From Acinetobacter rathckeae (GTDB lineage: Bacteria; Pseudomonadota; Gammaproteobacteria; Pseudomonadales; Moraxellaceae), in NCBI RefSeq assembly GCF_015627125.1, contig NZ_VTDO01000002.1, positions 363,711 through 427,710 of the forward strand: a stretch of 64,000 nt of DNA, in the 5' to 3' direction. The position numbers and the translations under genes are program-made. Position 1 is the stretch's first letter; the number at the start of each line of letters is the position of its first letter. The notes below the pieces were generated by a model. It had not been told where the DNA came from and did no database searches. It worked only from the letters and a program-made list of their open reading frames with translations. This document shows, piece after piece, positions 50,204 through 59,459 of this stretch.

Positions 50204-52522
50204 CTAGATATTATCTAGTGAAGCCTTCTTTGCTTTGGAGTAGGCTTTCCCTGAAAAGTTATCATATTTGAAGCCATTGATTACAACTTTCTCTGAGGTT
50301 GGATGACTCATGCTTGGACGATGAATATGATCAAGAAAGTTATACTTGTAGCCTCCGATTTCAATACCATGGAATTGTAGTCTACGCATCTGTGGCTTTT
50401 TTCGGTTGATGTCTTTTACCTCAAAATATTTACTGATGAAGTTGAACGCCTTGCTTCCTAGAATTGAAAAGGTATCTGTCTTTGAGTCAAAACTCAGACC
50501 TTTTACTAATTTTCCTGCTGCAATGGATTTCATTGGGATATTCAAATTTTTGTGTAGGTAAACCAGTGCATCTTTTACTAGGTTCTGAGCCTCTTTTTCA
50601 TTGATTTCTTTACTGCCAGTCAAATATTTTTCAGGTCCATACCTGTAGAATCTTTTCATCAGATATTGTACGATCAAGTTGTTTTCATACCCATATACAA
50701 CTGCTGAAACACGATCATATGACTGACTGTTCAAAATAGAAATGATGTCTTTGATACTACTGATATACTTTGCCAAATGAATGATGTGTTGAGTAGCCTC
50801 TGCACATGCTTCTGGATATTGATAGCGCCTAAACATCGCTTGATTGTGCAAAAATTCAGGATCATTTTTTAACTTTTCTGAATGAACGTCTGCGATGACC
50901 GCAAGCTCATAGGTTTTGGATATTTTTTGCTTTTTCTTTCCCCTCTGCTTATCTAATTTTTCTTTCTCTTCAATCCTCTCCTTGAACTCATTTTTACTAT
51001 AGTCATTCAAGAAAATTTCCATCCCATTATAAATACTCTTTTGGTATTGCTCTTGGGTTAGAGTTTGTTCAGCTTTGAAAAAGTCAATGACTTCTTGAGA
51101 GGTCACTGTATGTGAATCCTCTTGAAAATCCACGCATAGCTCAGGTTTCAATTGTTGCAGTCTATGTTTCAAATAGTGAATATTTCCATAGCATAAAGAT
51201 GTATCTGTTCGATAGTTAACTGCTGCAATGCTTGCATAGTTACGAAGAACTTTTCGAGCATGTGCAACAAATAGTTTACACCCACAGATTTCTTCAAAAA
51301 CGGCATTCAATTTTTTTGCTTTTTCATGCAGGCTAACAACAACCTCATTGTCAAAAACAGCAAGGTCTGAACAGTCTTGCATAATATTAGTCAACATCTC
51401 TGCAATCTTTGAAATTTTCTCACAAAACAGTTCAATCTTTTTTTGGAACGCTGCATGTTCTTTTTCTACATCAATTTTTTTGTTTGATATCGCAGTATGT
51501 AGAATTAAAAAACAAGGTACTTTGGCATAGCGCAACCGTCCAATGAATTGAATTATTTCCTCAGGGTGTGCAGTCTTTCCAACAATAAATACTGAGTCAA
51601 TTTCTTCTGTCGAATTATTGATATTGACTGCTTCATCTAAAATTGAGGTCGTAATCACCACTTGGATATGCTTAGGTATTTTTTGTGCGTCGAATATGTC
51701 TTGCACATCAGCTTCATTCTTATTACGACTGTGAACCACTAGACTATTCACACCATGAAATTGATTCAGATACTCGGCCAAACCCTCACATCTTTTTCGA
51801 TTGTTGACACGCACAATTATTTTTTTACTCTGCTGATTCTTCAGTTTCAATTGATCAATCCGAGCAACGAGTTTATGAATAAAACTATACTGATCTCCCT
51901 TAGATAGATACTGTATAGTCAAATCTACCGACTTTGGATTTACTTTGGACACAGTGTGTTTGATATCTATTGGAATATCTAACACACGCCAGCGATCAAA
52001 TGTAAACGTTGCCGTCAAAGCCAAGACATTTTTATACACTCTTTTTTGCAATGCATGAATAATCGGTGTCAATGCAGAGTCTCTAAATGAACCAACAGAA
52101 TAAAGCTTATGACATTCATCTAACACCAAAAGACTTTGCTGTTTTTGTACATTGCTCAATGCATAATGAATTCTTTCGAACTTGTCATATGTAGATACAA
52201 TCACACCATTGAAGGTGCTCAAGTCATCGCTATTTGGCAGCTTGTTTTCAGAAAAAAAGCGATACCTCTTTTTCTTTTTGAAACTATAGCTTTTCCACTC
52301 TGTTTCAAGTTCTTGTACTTTAAGTACAGAAGGTACAAGCATCCAAACAATTGGGAACTCTTTTCTCAGTTTTTTCATCGTCCATGTTGTTTTCCCAATG
52401 CCTGTTGGTGCAATCACAAGTGATATGTTTTCTGCAAGTGGGGTCATTTTTAGATCTGTCAGATAGCATCCTTCAGGTAAAGAATATGTCTTGTCTACTC
52501 GTTGTTTTTGCTGATTTTCCAC
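50204..52522 (-). CDS. SF2 helicase-like protein with long uncharacterised C-terminus
   Basis: 772 residues. The N-terminal half is a superfamily 2 helicase: Walker A APTGIGKTT at 38-46, the DECH box LLVLDECHK at 131-139, motif III ALTATF at 168-173, a second RecA-like domain with VITTSILDEAVNINN, and motif VI QFIGRLRY near residue 330. The C-terminal 400 residues are Lys/Glu-rich with no recognised domain. It neighbours the iteron cluster and the integrase, so it may be the element's replication helicase. DUF/origin-binding helicase relatives are possible; the role is inference. Confidence 0.75.
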   Translation of the reverse strand: MENQQKQRVDKTYSLPEGCYLTDLKMTPLAENISLVIAPTGIGKTTWTMKKLRKEFPIVWMLVPSVLKVQELETEWKSYSFKKKKRYRFFSENKLPNSDDLSTFNGVIVSTYDKFERIHYALSNVQKQQSLLVLDECHKLYSVGSFRDSALTPIIHALQKRVYKNVLALTATFTFDRWRVLDIPIDIKHTVSKVNPKSVDLTIQYLSKGDQYSFIHKLVARIDQLKLKNQQSKKIIVRVNNRKRCEGLAEYLNQFHGVNSLVVHSRNKNEADVQDIFDAQKIPKHIQVVITTSILDEAVNINNSTEEIDSVFIVGKTAHPEEIIQFIGRLRYAKVPCFLILHTAISNKKIDVEKEHAAFQKKIELFCEKISKIAEMLTNIMQDCSDLAVFDNEVVVSLHEKAKKLNAVFEEICGCKLFVAHARKVLRNYASIAAVNYRTDTSLCYGNIHYLKHRLQQLKPELCVDFQEDSHTVTSQEVIDFFKAEQTLTQEQYQKSIYNGMEIFLNDYSKNEFKERIEEKEKLDKQRGKKKQKISKTYELAVIADVHSEKLKNDPEFLHNQAMFRRYQYPEACAEATQHIIHLAKYISSIKDIISILNSQSYDRVSAVVYGYENNLIVQYLMKRFYRYGPEKYLTGSKEINEKEAQNLVKDALVYLHKNLNIPMKSIAAGKLVKGLSFDSKTDTFSILGSKAFNFISKYFEVKDINRKKPQMRRLQFHGIEIGGYKYNFLDHIHRPSMSHPTSEKVVINGFKYDNFSGKAYSKAKKASLDNI

Positions 52523-52590
52523 AATAGTCTCCCTAGCAGAGAATATATTCCAATTCTCTGCTATTCATAGTTTGAAGGGTGTTTTGAGAT

Positions 52591-53244
52591 TTAGGTCGCT
52601 TGTGATGAAATCACATGAGCAATTTTTTCACTGGCATCACGTAGCGTACTTTGTTGTAAGTGTGCATACCTTTGCGTTGTTTGAGGGGATGCATGACCTA
52701 AAAGCCGCTGTACAACATAGAGTGATTCACCACTATTGACTGCAAGACTTGCAAAGTTATGCCGTAGGTCATGTATTCTGATTTGATCGATATCAGCAGC
52801 TTTCATGATTTTTTCAAAGGTTTTTCGAATATCCGCATATGGTTTTTGGGTGAGTGGATTGGCAAAAATATATGTACCTATCTTGGGGAGTCGCTGCAAA
52901 ATACCTAGTGCATCTTTACTCAGTGAAATACGTCTTGCTTTGCCTGACTTATTTTGTTTGAGTAACCATTCTCCAGTTGCCAAGTTTACATCCGACCACT
53001 GTATATCCATGGCTTCACGTTTTCTGACGCCAGTCAGCAATAGAAACTTTACAATGGATACAATTCTCAGATTCTGGATATCAAACTGACTGGGTTGGGT
53101 TAAGACATCAACCAACCTTTTGAGTTCACCTTCTGTCAGATAACGTTCAATTTGATTGTTCTCTTTGAATTTTTTCACTCGACTCACTGGGTTGATGAGA
53201 ATCAAGTCATGATCTATTGCTAAGTTAAAAATACTCGACAGCAA
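52591..53244 (-). pseudogene. Tyrosine integrase, C-terminal catalytic part
   Basis: 217 residues holding the full catalytic domain: LLTGVRKREAMDIQW (first Arg), HDLRHNFASLAV (HxxR) and GHASPQTTQRYAHL (His and nucleophile Tyr). It is in the same frame as the N-terminal part at 53281-53742, separated by one TAA (53281-53283) and 12 sense codons. The start here is an internal TTG with no clear ribosome site. Either a dead integrase or one made by stop readthrough or reinitiation. Confidence 0.85.
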
Positions 53245-53280
53245 AGCTCGAATTCTATTGACTGTGGCATTACTTAATTT

Positions 53281-53742
53281 TTACTCCTGTTGTTTGTTGG
53301 CTAGAAGCTGGCTAAGCTCTGCTGATGTGATATCAGATAATTTTTTCTTTCCTAATACTGGAATCAAATGGATGCGAATACGTGATTCATCATCGCTATA
53401 TGATTTTTTATGTGGCTTCACCGCAGGCAAATAAATATTCTGGGTAAAGTGTCGAAATAGAACATCTTGTGAATGACCTTCCTCTTTGGACTGATTTGGA
53501 TTGATACCCTGAGCAATCTTTTGGTCATTTGCTTGAACCTTTGAGATTGCTTCAATCAAATCCATATCAGGATATCTACCTAAGACAACACAGTGCTTTT
53601 TGCCTGCAAAGGTATATCTCTGCATGAAGGTTTTGTTTTTTGTGGAAACGCAAACCCGAAGTCCCTTGACATGAGGCACACTAAACTCATGCTTTGATTT
53701 ACCTGCAGGTAATGTGTATTTATCCATGGTCTGAGAAGCCAT
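53281..53742 (-). pseudogene. Tyrosine integrase, N-terminal arm/core-binding part
   Basis: 153 residues, starting MASQTMDKYTLPAGKSKHEF. It has the DUF4102-type arm-binding beta region (KGLRVCVSTKNKTFMQRYTF, LGRYPDMDLIEA) and the start of the SAM-like core-binding domain (IHLIPVLGKKKLSDIT). It ends at TAA 53281-53283, exactly where the core-binding domain should continue; the next codons read KLSNATVNRIRALL and restore the integrase sequence. P4-type integrases of about 380-420 residues fit the sum of the two parts. Confidence 0.85.
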
Positions 53743-54090
53743 AGTTCCTCCTGAGTAGTGATTGCTAAATTAGACTGATGTTTTTTGAAACAGTTTCTTG
53801 TGTTGACGTTCATGTTGACTGCCCGTTGAATAGAAAATTTTAGAACTTGAAATTAATTTGACAGCATTGATGTGAATAATCAAATTTTCAAAAATACACA
53901 ATTAATTTTTTAAAAAATTGATTTATAATATTATTTTTTATCAAAATACGTCCTTATTAATCGTACTTTCCTAAATGTTCTCCTAATTTTCGTGGAGAGA
54001 ATCCGCTACCTCATCGAAAAAATACATGCTAATCTGCTGATGAAAAAAACCAATCAATCGTTCTTTTTTTAAGCAAAAGAAGAGAAATTA
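53743..54090. other. Divergent AT-rich intergenic region
   Basis: About 348 bases between the integrase start (minus) and the HTH gene start (plus), with long A/T runs around 53890-53945. Promoters for both are expected. No gene or clear repeat was seen. Confidence 0.6.
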
Positions 54091-54561
54091 ATGCAGGAAA
54101 AAGAAATAGTTTTGGAAATCTTGACTAAGAATCCTGAAACTTCTGCAAAGATGCTGAGTTACAAATGCAATATTTCGATTGCGACTGCTTATCGAAGAAT
54201 CAAAGAATATAAATGTGGTGTATTGTCATCGACAGCTACACATAGAAATATTTTCTTACCTGCCATTGTCTTTGATCAATTCTTGCTGGAGGTTCTAAAT
54301 ACAGGTGGATTTTCAAGTACAAGTGACCTTTTTCAAAAGTTCATCATTTACTTTCAAAACCCTGAGTTCAAATATCAATATCCACATGCAACGTTCATTT
54401 CAAAACGGACATTCAGTCGATACTTTTCAGCGAGTCGAGCTCGGTTGGATAGATCAGATTCAATTCATCGACTTCCTATTTTCATGACTCGTTCTCGTAA
54501 AAAACCGAAAGTTGGTTTTTTCACTAAGAAAAAGAGAGCATCTAAACTCAACGGACTCTAA
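54091..54561 (+). CDS. Helix-turn-helix protein of the integrative element
   Basis: 156 residues. The N-terminal 45 residues, EIVLEILTKNPETSAKMLSY then NISIATAYRRIKEYK, form a winged HTH. The rest (residues 50-156) is basic and unrecognised, ending KPKVGFFTKKKRASKLNGL. It is divergent from the integrase, the usual place for an excisionase or regulator. It may bind the ACCGC-type sites or act as a regulator; this is inference. Confidence 0.7.
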   Translation: MQEKEIVLEILTKNPETSAKMLSYKCNISIATAYRRIKEYKCGVLSSTATHRNIFLPAIVFDQFLLEVLNTGGFSSTSDLFQKFIIYFQNPEFKYQYPHATFISKRTFSRYFSASRARLDRSDSIHRLPIFMTRSRKKPKVGFFTKKKRASKLNGL

Positions 54562-54620
54562 GAACGTAAGACACCTCATCTACCATTCTCATCAAGTCAT
54601 GTTGGGTATGAAAAGATATG

Positions 54621-54652
54621 AAAAAACCGCAAAATGTATTTTCTTTTGCGGT
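54621..54652 (-). terminator. Hairpin terminator between the HTH gene and the small-gene operon
   Basis: Perfect 9-bp stem ACCGCAAAA (54626-54634) / TTTTGCGGT (54644-54652), with six T on the minus strand. It ends the minus-strand operon and lies between convergent genes. Both arms carry the ACCGCA iteron motif. Confidence 0.8.
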
Positions 54653-54674
54653 CTATTTTACGGTACGTGGTAGT

Positions 54675-54953
54675 TTAATAATCTTGAGCAAGTAAAATGG
54701 TGGTCATTGATCGGTCAGCTTCAGTAATAATCCAGACCTTTTCACCGTGTTCTAGGTAACTTGAAAGAATACGCAATGGTTGAGTCAATGCAGCTTCATT
54801 AGATGCTTTGTCTTCATCACATAAATCTCCCCAATCGCCATGTTGATGACGATTGAGCAGTTTAAGCAGGTCTAACCCGTGTTGATTGGCATAGGTCAGC
54901 ACGTTTGCTGTCGCCACAATTTCGCCCAAAGCGAATAGTCTGTGCCTTGTCAT
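54675..54953 (-). CDS. Plasmid-type hypothetical protein
   Basis: 92 residues, MTRHRLFALGEIVATANVL at the start and EKVWIITEADRSMTTILLAQ at the end, with DWGDL in the middle. This pattern is familiar from short proteins on plasmids and integrative elements, some misnamed as restriction subunits. Function unknown. Last gene of the minus-strand operon. Confidence 0.75.
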   Translation of the reverse strand: MTRHRLFALGEIVATANVLTYANQHGLDLLKLLNRHQHGDWGDLCDEDKASNEAALTQPLRILSSYLEHGEKVWIITEADRSMTTILLAQDY

Positions 54954-54980
54954 TGTTTCACTCCAAATGGTGTTTGATAT

Positions 54981-55355
54981 TTAGTTGTGGTGGGTCGGAC
55001 TGTTTTTTGCTTGTTGATGTGCTTTGAGTTGATATTGCTCTAGAATCATTTTAGGTACGAAAACCAAAACACCTTCATTGTCATTGAGCATGATATACAC
55101 CTCGTACCAATCAGGCTTTTTGTCTACATATTCCACTTCGCCAAGATCAAGCTTGTCTTTTAAACTGAATGTAAGGTGAGGGAAGTCTACAGACAGGTCA
55201 TTTTCTTGCTCACAAATAATAAACCACCCATGTAAGGTGGCTTGGTAAGGTTCTTGGCAACTGTGTTCAAGGCTTTTCATAGTTGCTAAAATAGCGACAC
55301 TGATGTCTGATTTTGGCAGTAACTTGAGATCAGCTTTTGATCGGATGTACTTCAT
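54981..55355 (-). CDS. Hypothetical protein
   Basis: 124 residues, MKYIRSKADLKLLPKSDISV..., acidic in the middle with an aromatic core (GWFIICEQENDLSV). Not recognised. Its start overlaps the end of the upstream gene by 26 bp, so both are translated from one transcript. Confidence 0.65.
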   Translation of the reverse strand: MKYIRSKADLKLLPKSDISVAILATMKSLEHSCQEPYQATLHGWFIICEQENDLSVDFPHLTFSLKDKLDLGEVEYVDKKPDWYEVYIMLNDNEGVLVFVPKMILEQYQLKAHQQAKNSPTHHN

Positions 55356-55866
55356 CTACACTCTCCTTCACTACGATTTCTTTGGGGTCTGACATTGTCA
55401 CTTTGCCTTGACGTTTCTTTGATTTTCTATCTGAATCAACCGACTCAACCAGTAGACCTTCAAGGGTTAAACTCCAGAGCTCAAAATCTGAATGCACTTC
55501 AAGCAGTCGTGCTGTTTCAGGGTGTGGAGTAACGATATTTTGATGCACTAAAATGGCGGCTAAGAAACAATGGTTATTGACAGACTTTCCAATAAATAAT
55601 GATTTAAAAGCTGTAGCATGAAAGGGCTTTGCTTCTTTGTGCAGTTGTTGCAATGATTGAATAATGTCTTCTACTTGAATGAGTTCAGCACTAAAGCCTC
55701 CTGAAGATTCATTTTTCAAGATACTCAAGCCAAATTGCTTTTGATCTTCGTTGTACCAAATTTGATAGTGCAGTTGACCTTGAGCACGATCAGACAGTTT
55801 GTTACAGGTATTGGTTTGAATGACTTTAAAACCAACTTTGTCAAATACACGTGGTTGTGGTTGCAT
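55330..55866 (-). CDS. Hypothetical protein
   Basis: 178 residues from the ATG at 55866 (MQPQPRVFDKVGFKV), which follows an AAAGGAATA ribosome site. The longer frame to 55929 has no such site. Not recognised; the C-terminal 30 residues are highly charged. A terminator hairpin sits in the 24-30 bases upstream of its ribosome site. Confidence 0.65.
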   Translation of the reverse strand: MQPQPRVFDKVGFKVIQTNTCNKLSDRAQGQLHYQIWYNEDQKQFGLSILKNESSGGFSAELIQVEDIIQSLQQLHKEAKPFHATAFKSLFIGKSVNNHCFLAAILVHQNIVTPHPETARLLEVHSDFELWSLTLEGLLVESVDSDRKSKKRQGKVTMSDPKEIVVKESVDEVHPIKS

Positions 55867-55889
55867 GAGATATTCCTTTTCAATAGATA

Positions 55890-55926
55890 TAAAAAATCCC
55901 CATACACCAACAAGGCGTATGGGGAT
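55890..55926 (-). terminator. Intrinsic terminator in the leader of the small-gene operon
   Basis: Perfect 10-bp stem ATCCCCATAC (55896-55905) / GTATGGGGAT (55917-55926) with an 11-base loop and T6 on the minus strand (55890-55895). Only about 24 bases separate its T run from the next ATG at 55866, leaving no room for a separate promoter. It may terminate the upstream gene or attenuate the operon. Confidence 0.8.
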
Positions 55927-55949
55927 CATAGATATTTGAAGCGTTTAGA

Positions 55950-56108
55950 TTAGAGAATCACTTTGAGGATTGAACATACTTTTTTGATGGTTTCTACTTC
56001 ATCGTCATTACAGGTTCGAATGGCTTTTGCAATCGCATCTGTTTTTGGATGTGGGATACATTCTAAAACCTCTGATACATGGTCTAGCTCTGGATAATAT
56101 TTGGTCAT
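55950..56108 (-). CDS. Small hypothetical protein
   Basis: 52 residues, MTKYYPELDHVSEVLECIPH to VCSILKVIL, with Cys, Asp and Lys clustered. It has no match to a known family that I recognise. The position between two operon genes and the lack of internal stops support it. It lies 41 bp upstream of the leader terminator. Confidence 0.6.
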   Translation of the reverse strand: MTKYYPELDHVSEVLECIPHPKTDAIAKAIRTCNDDEVETIKKVCSILKVIL

Positions 56109-56195
56109 GATTTAAACACCTTGGTTGTTTGTTCATAGAAATAATATCTATTTGAAACACCTTTCTTTACGGCTTGACCATCTATTGCAAATAAA

Positions 56196-56510
56196 TCAAT
56201 CCTCAAATAACTTGAATAAGCCATAACCAATGGCAGCGACTGCTGCAATAGGTGCAGCAGCAGTGATGACTGCACCAGCAGCCATACCACCACCAACTAC
56301 GCTACCGATTGCAGCCATACCAGAAGCAGTTGCAGCACCACCCGCTGTGCCAGCAAGTCCAGCCGAAGCAGCAAGTGTTGCACCTGTTGTTCCTGCCGTT
56401 GCTGCCATAATAGTTGCACCAGAACCACCAACCACTGCTGTTGCTGTTGTTCCTGCAACACCACCTGTCGCCAATACACCCGCACTTGCCACTGCTGTTG
56501 ATTTTTTCAT
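56196..56510 (-). CDS. Glycine/alanine-rich hydrophobic protein
   Basis: 104 residues from the ATG at 56510, which has TTGAGG... AAGAAATC before it. MKKSTAVASAGVLATG, then repeated GxxxG-like and AxxxG-like runs (GATLAASAGLAGTAGG, GSVVGGGMAAGAVITAAAP), ending GYGLFKLFED. The sequence is of a membrane glycine-zipper type. It may be a small membrane or pore-like protein; bacteriocin-like or phage-satellite membrane proteins look alike. Divergent from hsdM. Confidence 0.7.
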   Translation of the reverse strand: MKKSTAVASAGVLATGGVAGTTATAVVGGSGATIMAATAGTTGATLAASAGLAGTAGGAATASGMAAIGSVVGGGMAAGAVITAAAPIAAVAAIGYGLFKLFED

Positions 56511-56577
56511 ATGATTTCTTCTTGAGGTAAAGTTGTTGTAGGTCAATACTAACAAGAAGTCGAACGACAGCAAATCA

Positions 56578-56598
56578 TTGCGTCACAAAATGACGCAA
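56578..56598. promoter_or_regulatory. 8-bp inverted repeat in the divergent hsd promoter region
   Basis: Perfect TTGCGTCA (56578-56585) / TGACGCAA (56591-56598) around a 5-base centre. It lies between the starts of the glycine-rich gene and hsdM and looks like an operator for a dimeric regulator. The regulator is not identified. Confidence 0.65.
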
Positions 56599-56685
56599 AA
56601 CTTTCTATGCATCTAACACCCACCATTTAAATTAGTTATAATTCATCAATCTAAAATACATTTTTATGTCGCAAAAGGGATACAC

Positions 56686-58236
56686 ATGGCACGCTCACCC
56701 AAGAAAGAAGCTAAACAAGAGCCATTAGAGGTTGTACTTTGGAAAACAGCAGACAAACTCCGCAAAAATATTGATGCTGCTGAATACAAGCATGTAGTGC
56801 TTGGCCTTATTTTTCTAAAATATATTAGTGATTCTTTTGAGGTGCACTACAACCTATTGGTTGAAGGCGAAGGTGAGTTTGCAGGTGCAGACCCAGAAGA
56901 CCGTGATGAATACACTGCGTACAATGTGTTCTTCGTGCCTGAACATGCACGTTGGTCATATCTATTAGAACAAGCAAAACAACCAACAATCGGTGTTAGT
57001 GTTGATACTGCAATGGAACTGATTGAAACAGAAAACCCAGAGCTCAAAGGCGTTTTACCCAAAGTCTATGCAAGACAAAACCTCGACCCAACCAGTCTGG
57101 GTGAACTCATTGACATGATTGGTAATATTGCATTGGGTGATGCCAAATCACGCTCTGCTGATGTACTCGGTCATGTGTTTGAGTATTTCTTGGGTGAGTT
57201 TGCACTGGCAGAAGGCAAACAAGGTGGACAATTCTATACGCCAAAATCCATTGTTTCATTATTGGTTTCTATGCTTGAACCGTATCAAGGTCGAGTATTT
57301 GATCCATGCTGTGGTTCGGGCGGTATGTTTGTTCAATCGGAAAAATTTGTTGAATCACACCAAGGACGTATAGACGATATTTCTATTTACGGCCAAGAGA
57401 GTAACCAAACCACATGGCGACTGGCAAAAATGAACCTTGCCATTCGTGGGATTAACTCAGAGCATGTAAAGTGGAACTCTGAAGGTTCTTTTTTGAATGA
57501 TGCACACAAAGATGTCAAAGCAGACTTTATTATTGCCAACCCACCGTTCAATGTGTCGGACTGGAGCGGTGAGCAACTACGAGGTGATGCACGCTGGCAA
57601 CTTGGCACACCACCTACAGGCAATGCCAACTTTGCATGGATGCAACACTTCTTATATCACATGTCACCACAGGGTCAAGCAGGTGTGGTTTTAGCTAAAG
57701 GTGCATTGACGTCTAAAACCAGTGGCGAAGGTGATATTCGTAAAGCATTGGTCGCAGATGCAAATGTGATTGACTGTATTGTCAATTTACCTGCAAAACT
57801 ATTTTTGAATACACAAATTCCTGCGGCTTTGTGGTTTATGCGTCGTGACCGTACAAATACCAAAACCTACCAAGACCGAAGCAATGAGATTTTATTTATT
57901 GATGCACGCAACCTTGGGCATTTAATTAACCGTCGAACCAAAGTATTGTCTGAAGATGACCTCAAGCTTATTACAGATACCTACCACAACTGGCGAAATA
58001 AAGACGGGCAATATGAAGATGTGGCAGGGTTTTGTGCCTCTGCACCGATAGAAAAAGTGGCAGAGCTTGACTATGTACTCACACCTGGGCGTTATGTAGG
58101 CTTGGCAGATGATGAAGAAGAGTTTGATTTCAAAGAGCGATTTACTAGCCTAAAAGCAGAGTTTGAAGCACAACTTGCAGAAGAAGCAGAATTGAACAAA
58201 GCCATTGCTGAGAATTTAGCAAAGGTGGTGGTATGA
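56686..58236 (+). CDS. hsdM: Type I restriction-modification methyltransferase HsdM
   Basis: 516 residues. N-terminal HsdM helical domain (residues 1-150), then the N6-adenine methyltransferase: SAM motif [12 protein letters not shown] (204-215) and catalytic NPPF (285-288). It methylates adenine in the half-sites named by HsdS and protects host DNA. It overlaps hsdS by 4 bp (ATGA). Confidence 0.95.
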   Translation: MARSPKKEAKQEPLEVVLWKTADKLRKNIDAAEYKHVVLGLIFLKYISDSFEVHYNLLVEGEGEFAGADPEDRDEYTAYNVFFVPEHARWSYLLEQAKQPTIGVSVDTAMELIETENPELKGVLPKVYARQNLDPTSLGELIDMIGNIALGDAKSRSADVLGHVFEYFLGEFALAEGKQGGQFYTPKSIVSLLVSMLEPYQGRVFDPCCGSGGMFVQSEKFVESHQGRIDDISIYGQESNQTTWRLAKMNLAIRGINSEHVKWNSEGSFLNDAHKDVKADFIIANPPFNVSDWSGEQLRGDARWQLGTPPTGNANFAWMQHFLYHMSPQGQAGVVLAKGALTSKTSGEGDIRKALVADANVIDCIVNLPAKLFLNTQIPAALWFMRRDRTNTKTYQDRSNEILFIDARNLGHLINRRTKVLSEDDLKLITDTYHNWRNKDGQYEDVAGFCASAPIEKVAELDYVLTPGRYVGLADDEEEFDFKERFTSLKAEFEAQLAEEAELNKAIAENLAKVVV

Positions 58237-59399
58237 GTGAGTGGAAATTAGTAACTCTTGGAAGTGTATGTTTTATAAATCCAAAAGAATCTTTAGCTAA
58301 GGGCATGATTGCTAAGAAAGTAGGTATGGAATATTTGCAGCCTTTTACTAAGAACCCTATTGGACATGATGTCGAAGCTTATAATGGCGGTACCAAATTT
58401 AGAAATGGCGATACATTAGTTGCACGTATTACTCCTTGTCTTGAGAATGGAAAAACATGCTATATTTCAAACTTAAGTAATGATGAAATAGCATTTGGCT
58501 CGACAGAATACATAGTACTAAGAGAAAAACCTACGCACACTGATAAGGAGTTCTTATATTATTTTGCTAGATCTGATCTATTTAGAGATGTTGCTATTGC
58601 ATCAATGACAGGTAGTTCAGGTCGTCAAAGAGTACAAACTGATGTAGTTATAAATCATGAATTTAATATCCCCCCACTCCCCGAACAAAAAGCCATTGCT
58701 TCTGTGCTGTCATCACTCGATGATAAAATAGACCTGCTTCACCGCCAAAACAAAACCTTGGAAGCAATGGCAGAAACACTGTTTCAGCAGTGGTTTGTTG
58801 AGGAAGCGAAAGAGGATTGGGAGCAAATAAATCTTAGTAAACTTGGAGAAATAGTTTGTGGGAAAACGCCTTCTAAAAAAAATGCATTATTTTTTGGAAT
58901 AGATATTCCTTTTTTAAAGATTCCTGATATGCACGGAAAGGTATTTGTGACTAAAACAGAGGATCAACTATCTTTAAAAGGCTCTGATAGTCAAATAAAA
59001 AAACTCATTCCTGAAGGTAGTATATGTGTTAGCTGTATTGCTACGGTAGGGCTAGTATCTATCACTGCAAAAGCAATGCACACAAACCAACAAATTAATT
59101 CAATTATTCCATTTAACAAAAAACATAAATTTTATTTGTATCTTACTATGAAATCTAGATATGAAGAACTACAAAATCTAGCTAGTGGAGGAACTGCAAC
59201 ACTTAACTTAAATACAAGTAATTTTTCAAAAATTGAAGTACCTTTGCCAAAGGAAGATGTCTTATATAATTTTGATCTTATTGTATCTGGTTATTTTTAT
59301 AAAATAGAATCAAATTACAACCAAATCCAAACCCTCGAAAAACTCCGTGACACCTTACTACCCAAGCTCATGAGTGGAGAAGTTCGAGTGCAATACTAA
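58233..59399 (+). CDS. hsdS: Type I restriction-modification specificity subunit HsdS
   Basis: 388 residues with two target recognition domains. The first (about 1-150) is followed by the central conserved helix [20 protein letters not shown] and a coiled coil, the second domain (about 200-350) by the C-terminal repeat [16 protein letters not shown]. The two domains read the two half-sites of a bipartite target. The target sequence is not predictable here. Confidence 0.93.
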   Translation: MSEWKLVTLGSVCFINPKESLAKGMIAKKVGMEYLQPFTKNPIGHDVEAYNGGTKFRNGDTLVARITPCLENGKTCYISNLSNDEIAFGSTEYIVLREKPTHTDKEFLYYFARSDLFRDVAIASMTGSSGRQRVQTDVVINHEFNIPPLPEQKAIASVLSSLDDKIDLLHRQNKTLEAMAETLFQQWFVEEAKEDWEQINLSKLGEIVCGKTPSKKNALFFGIDIPFLKIPDMHGKVFVTKTEDQLSLKGSDSQIKKLIPEGSICVSCIATVGLVSITAKAMHTNQQINSIIPFNKKHKFYLYLTMKSRYEELQNLASGGTATLNLNTSNFSKIEVPLPKEDVLYNFDLIVSGYFYKIESNYNQIQTLEKLRDTLLPKLMSGEVRVQY

Positions 59400-59459
59400 T
59401 ACATCATTGTATGCTATTGTTTTAATGGCATACGACCTTTACATTTTGAGAAAAATCAG

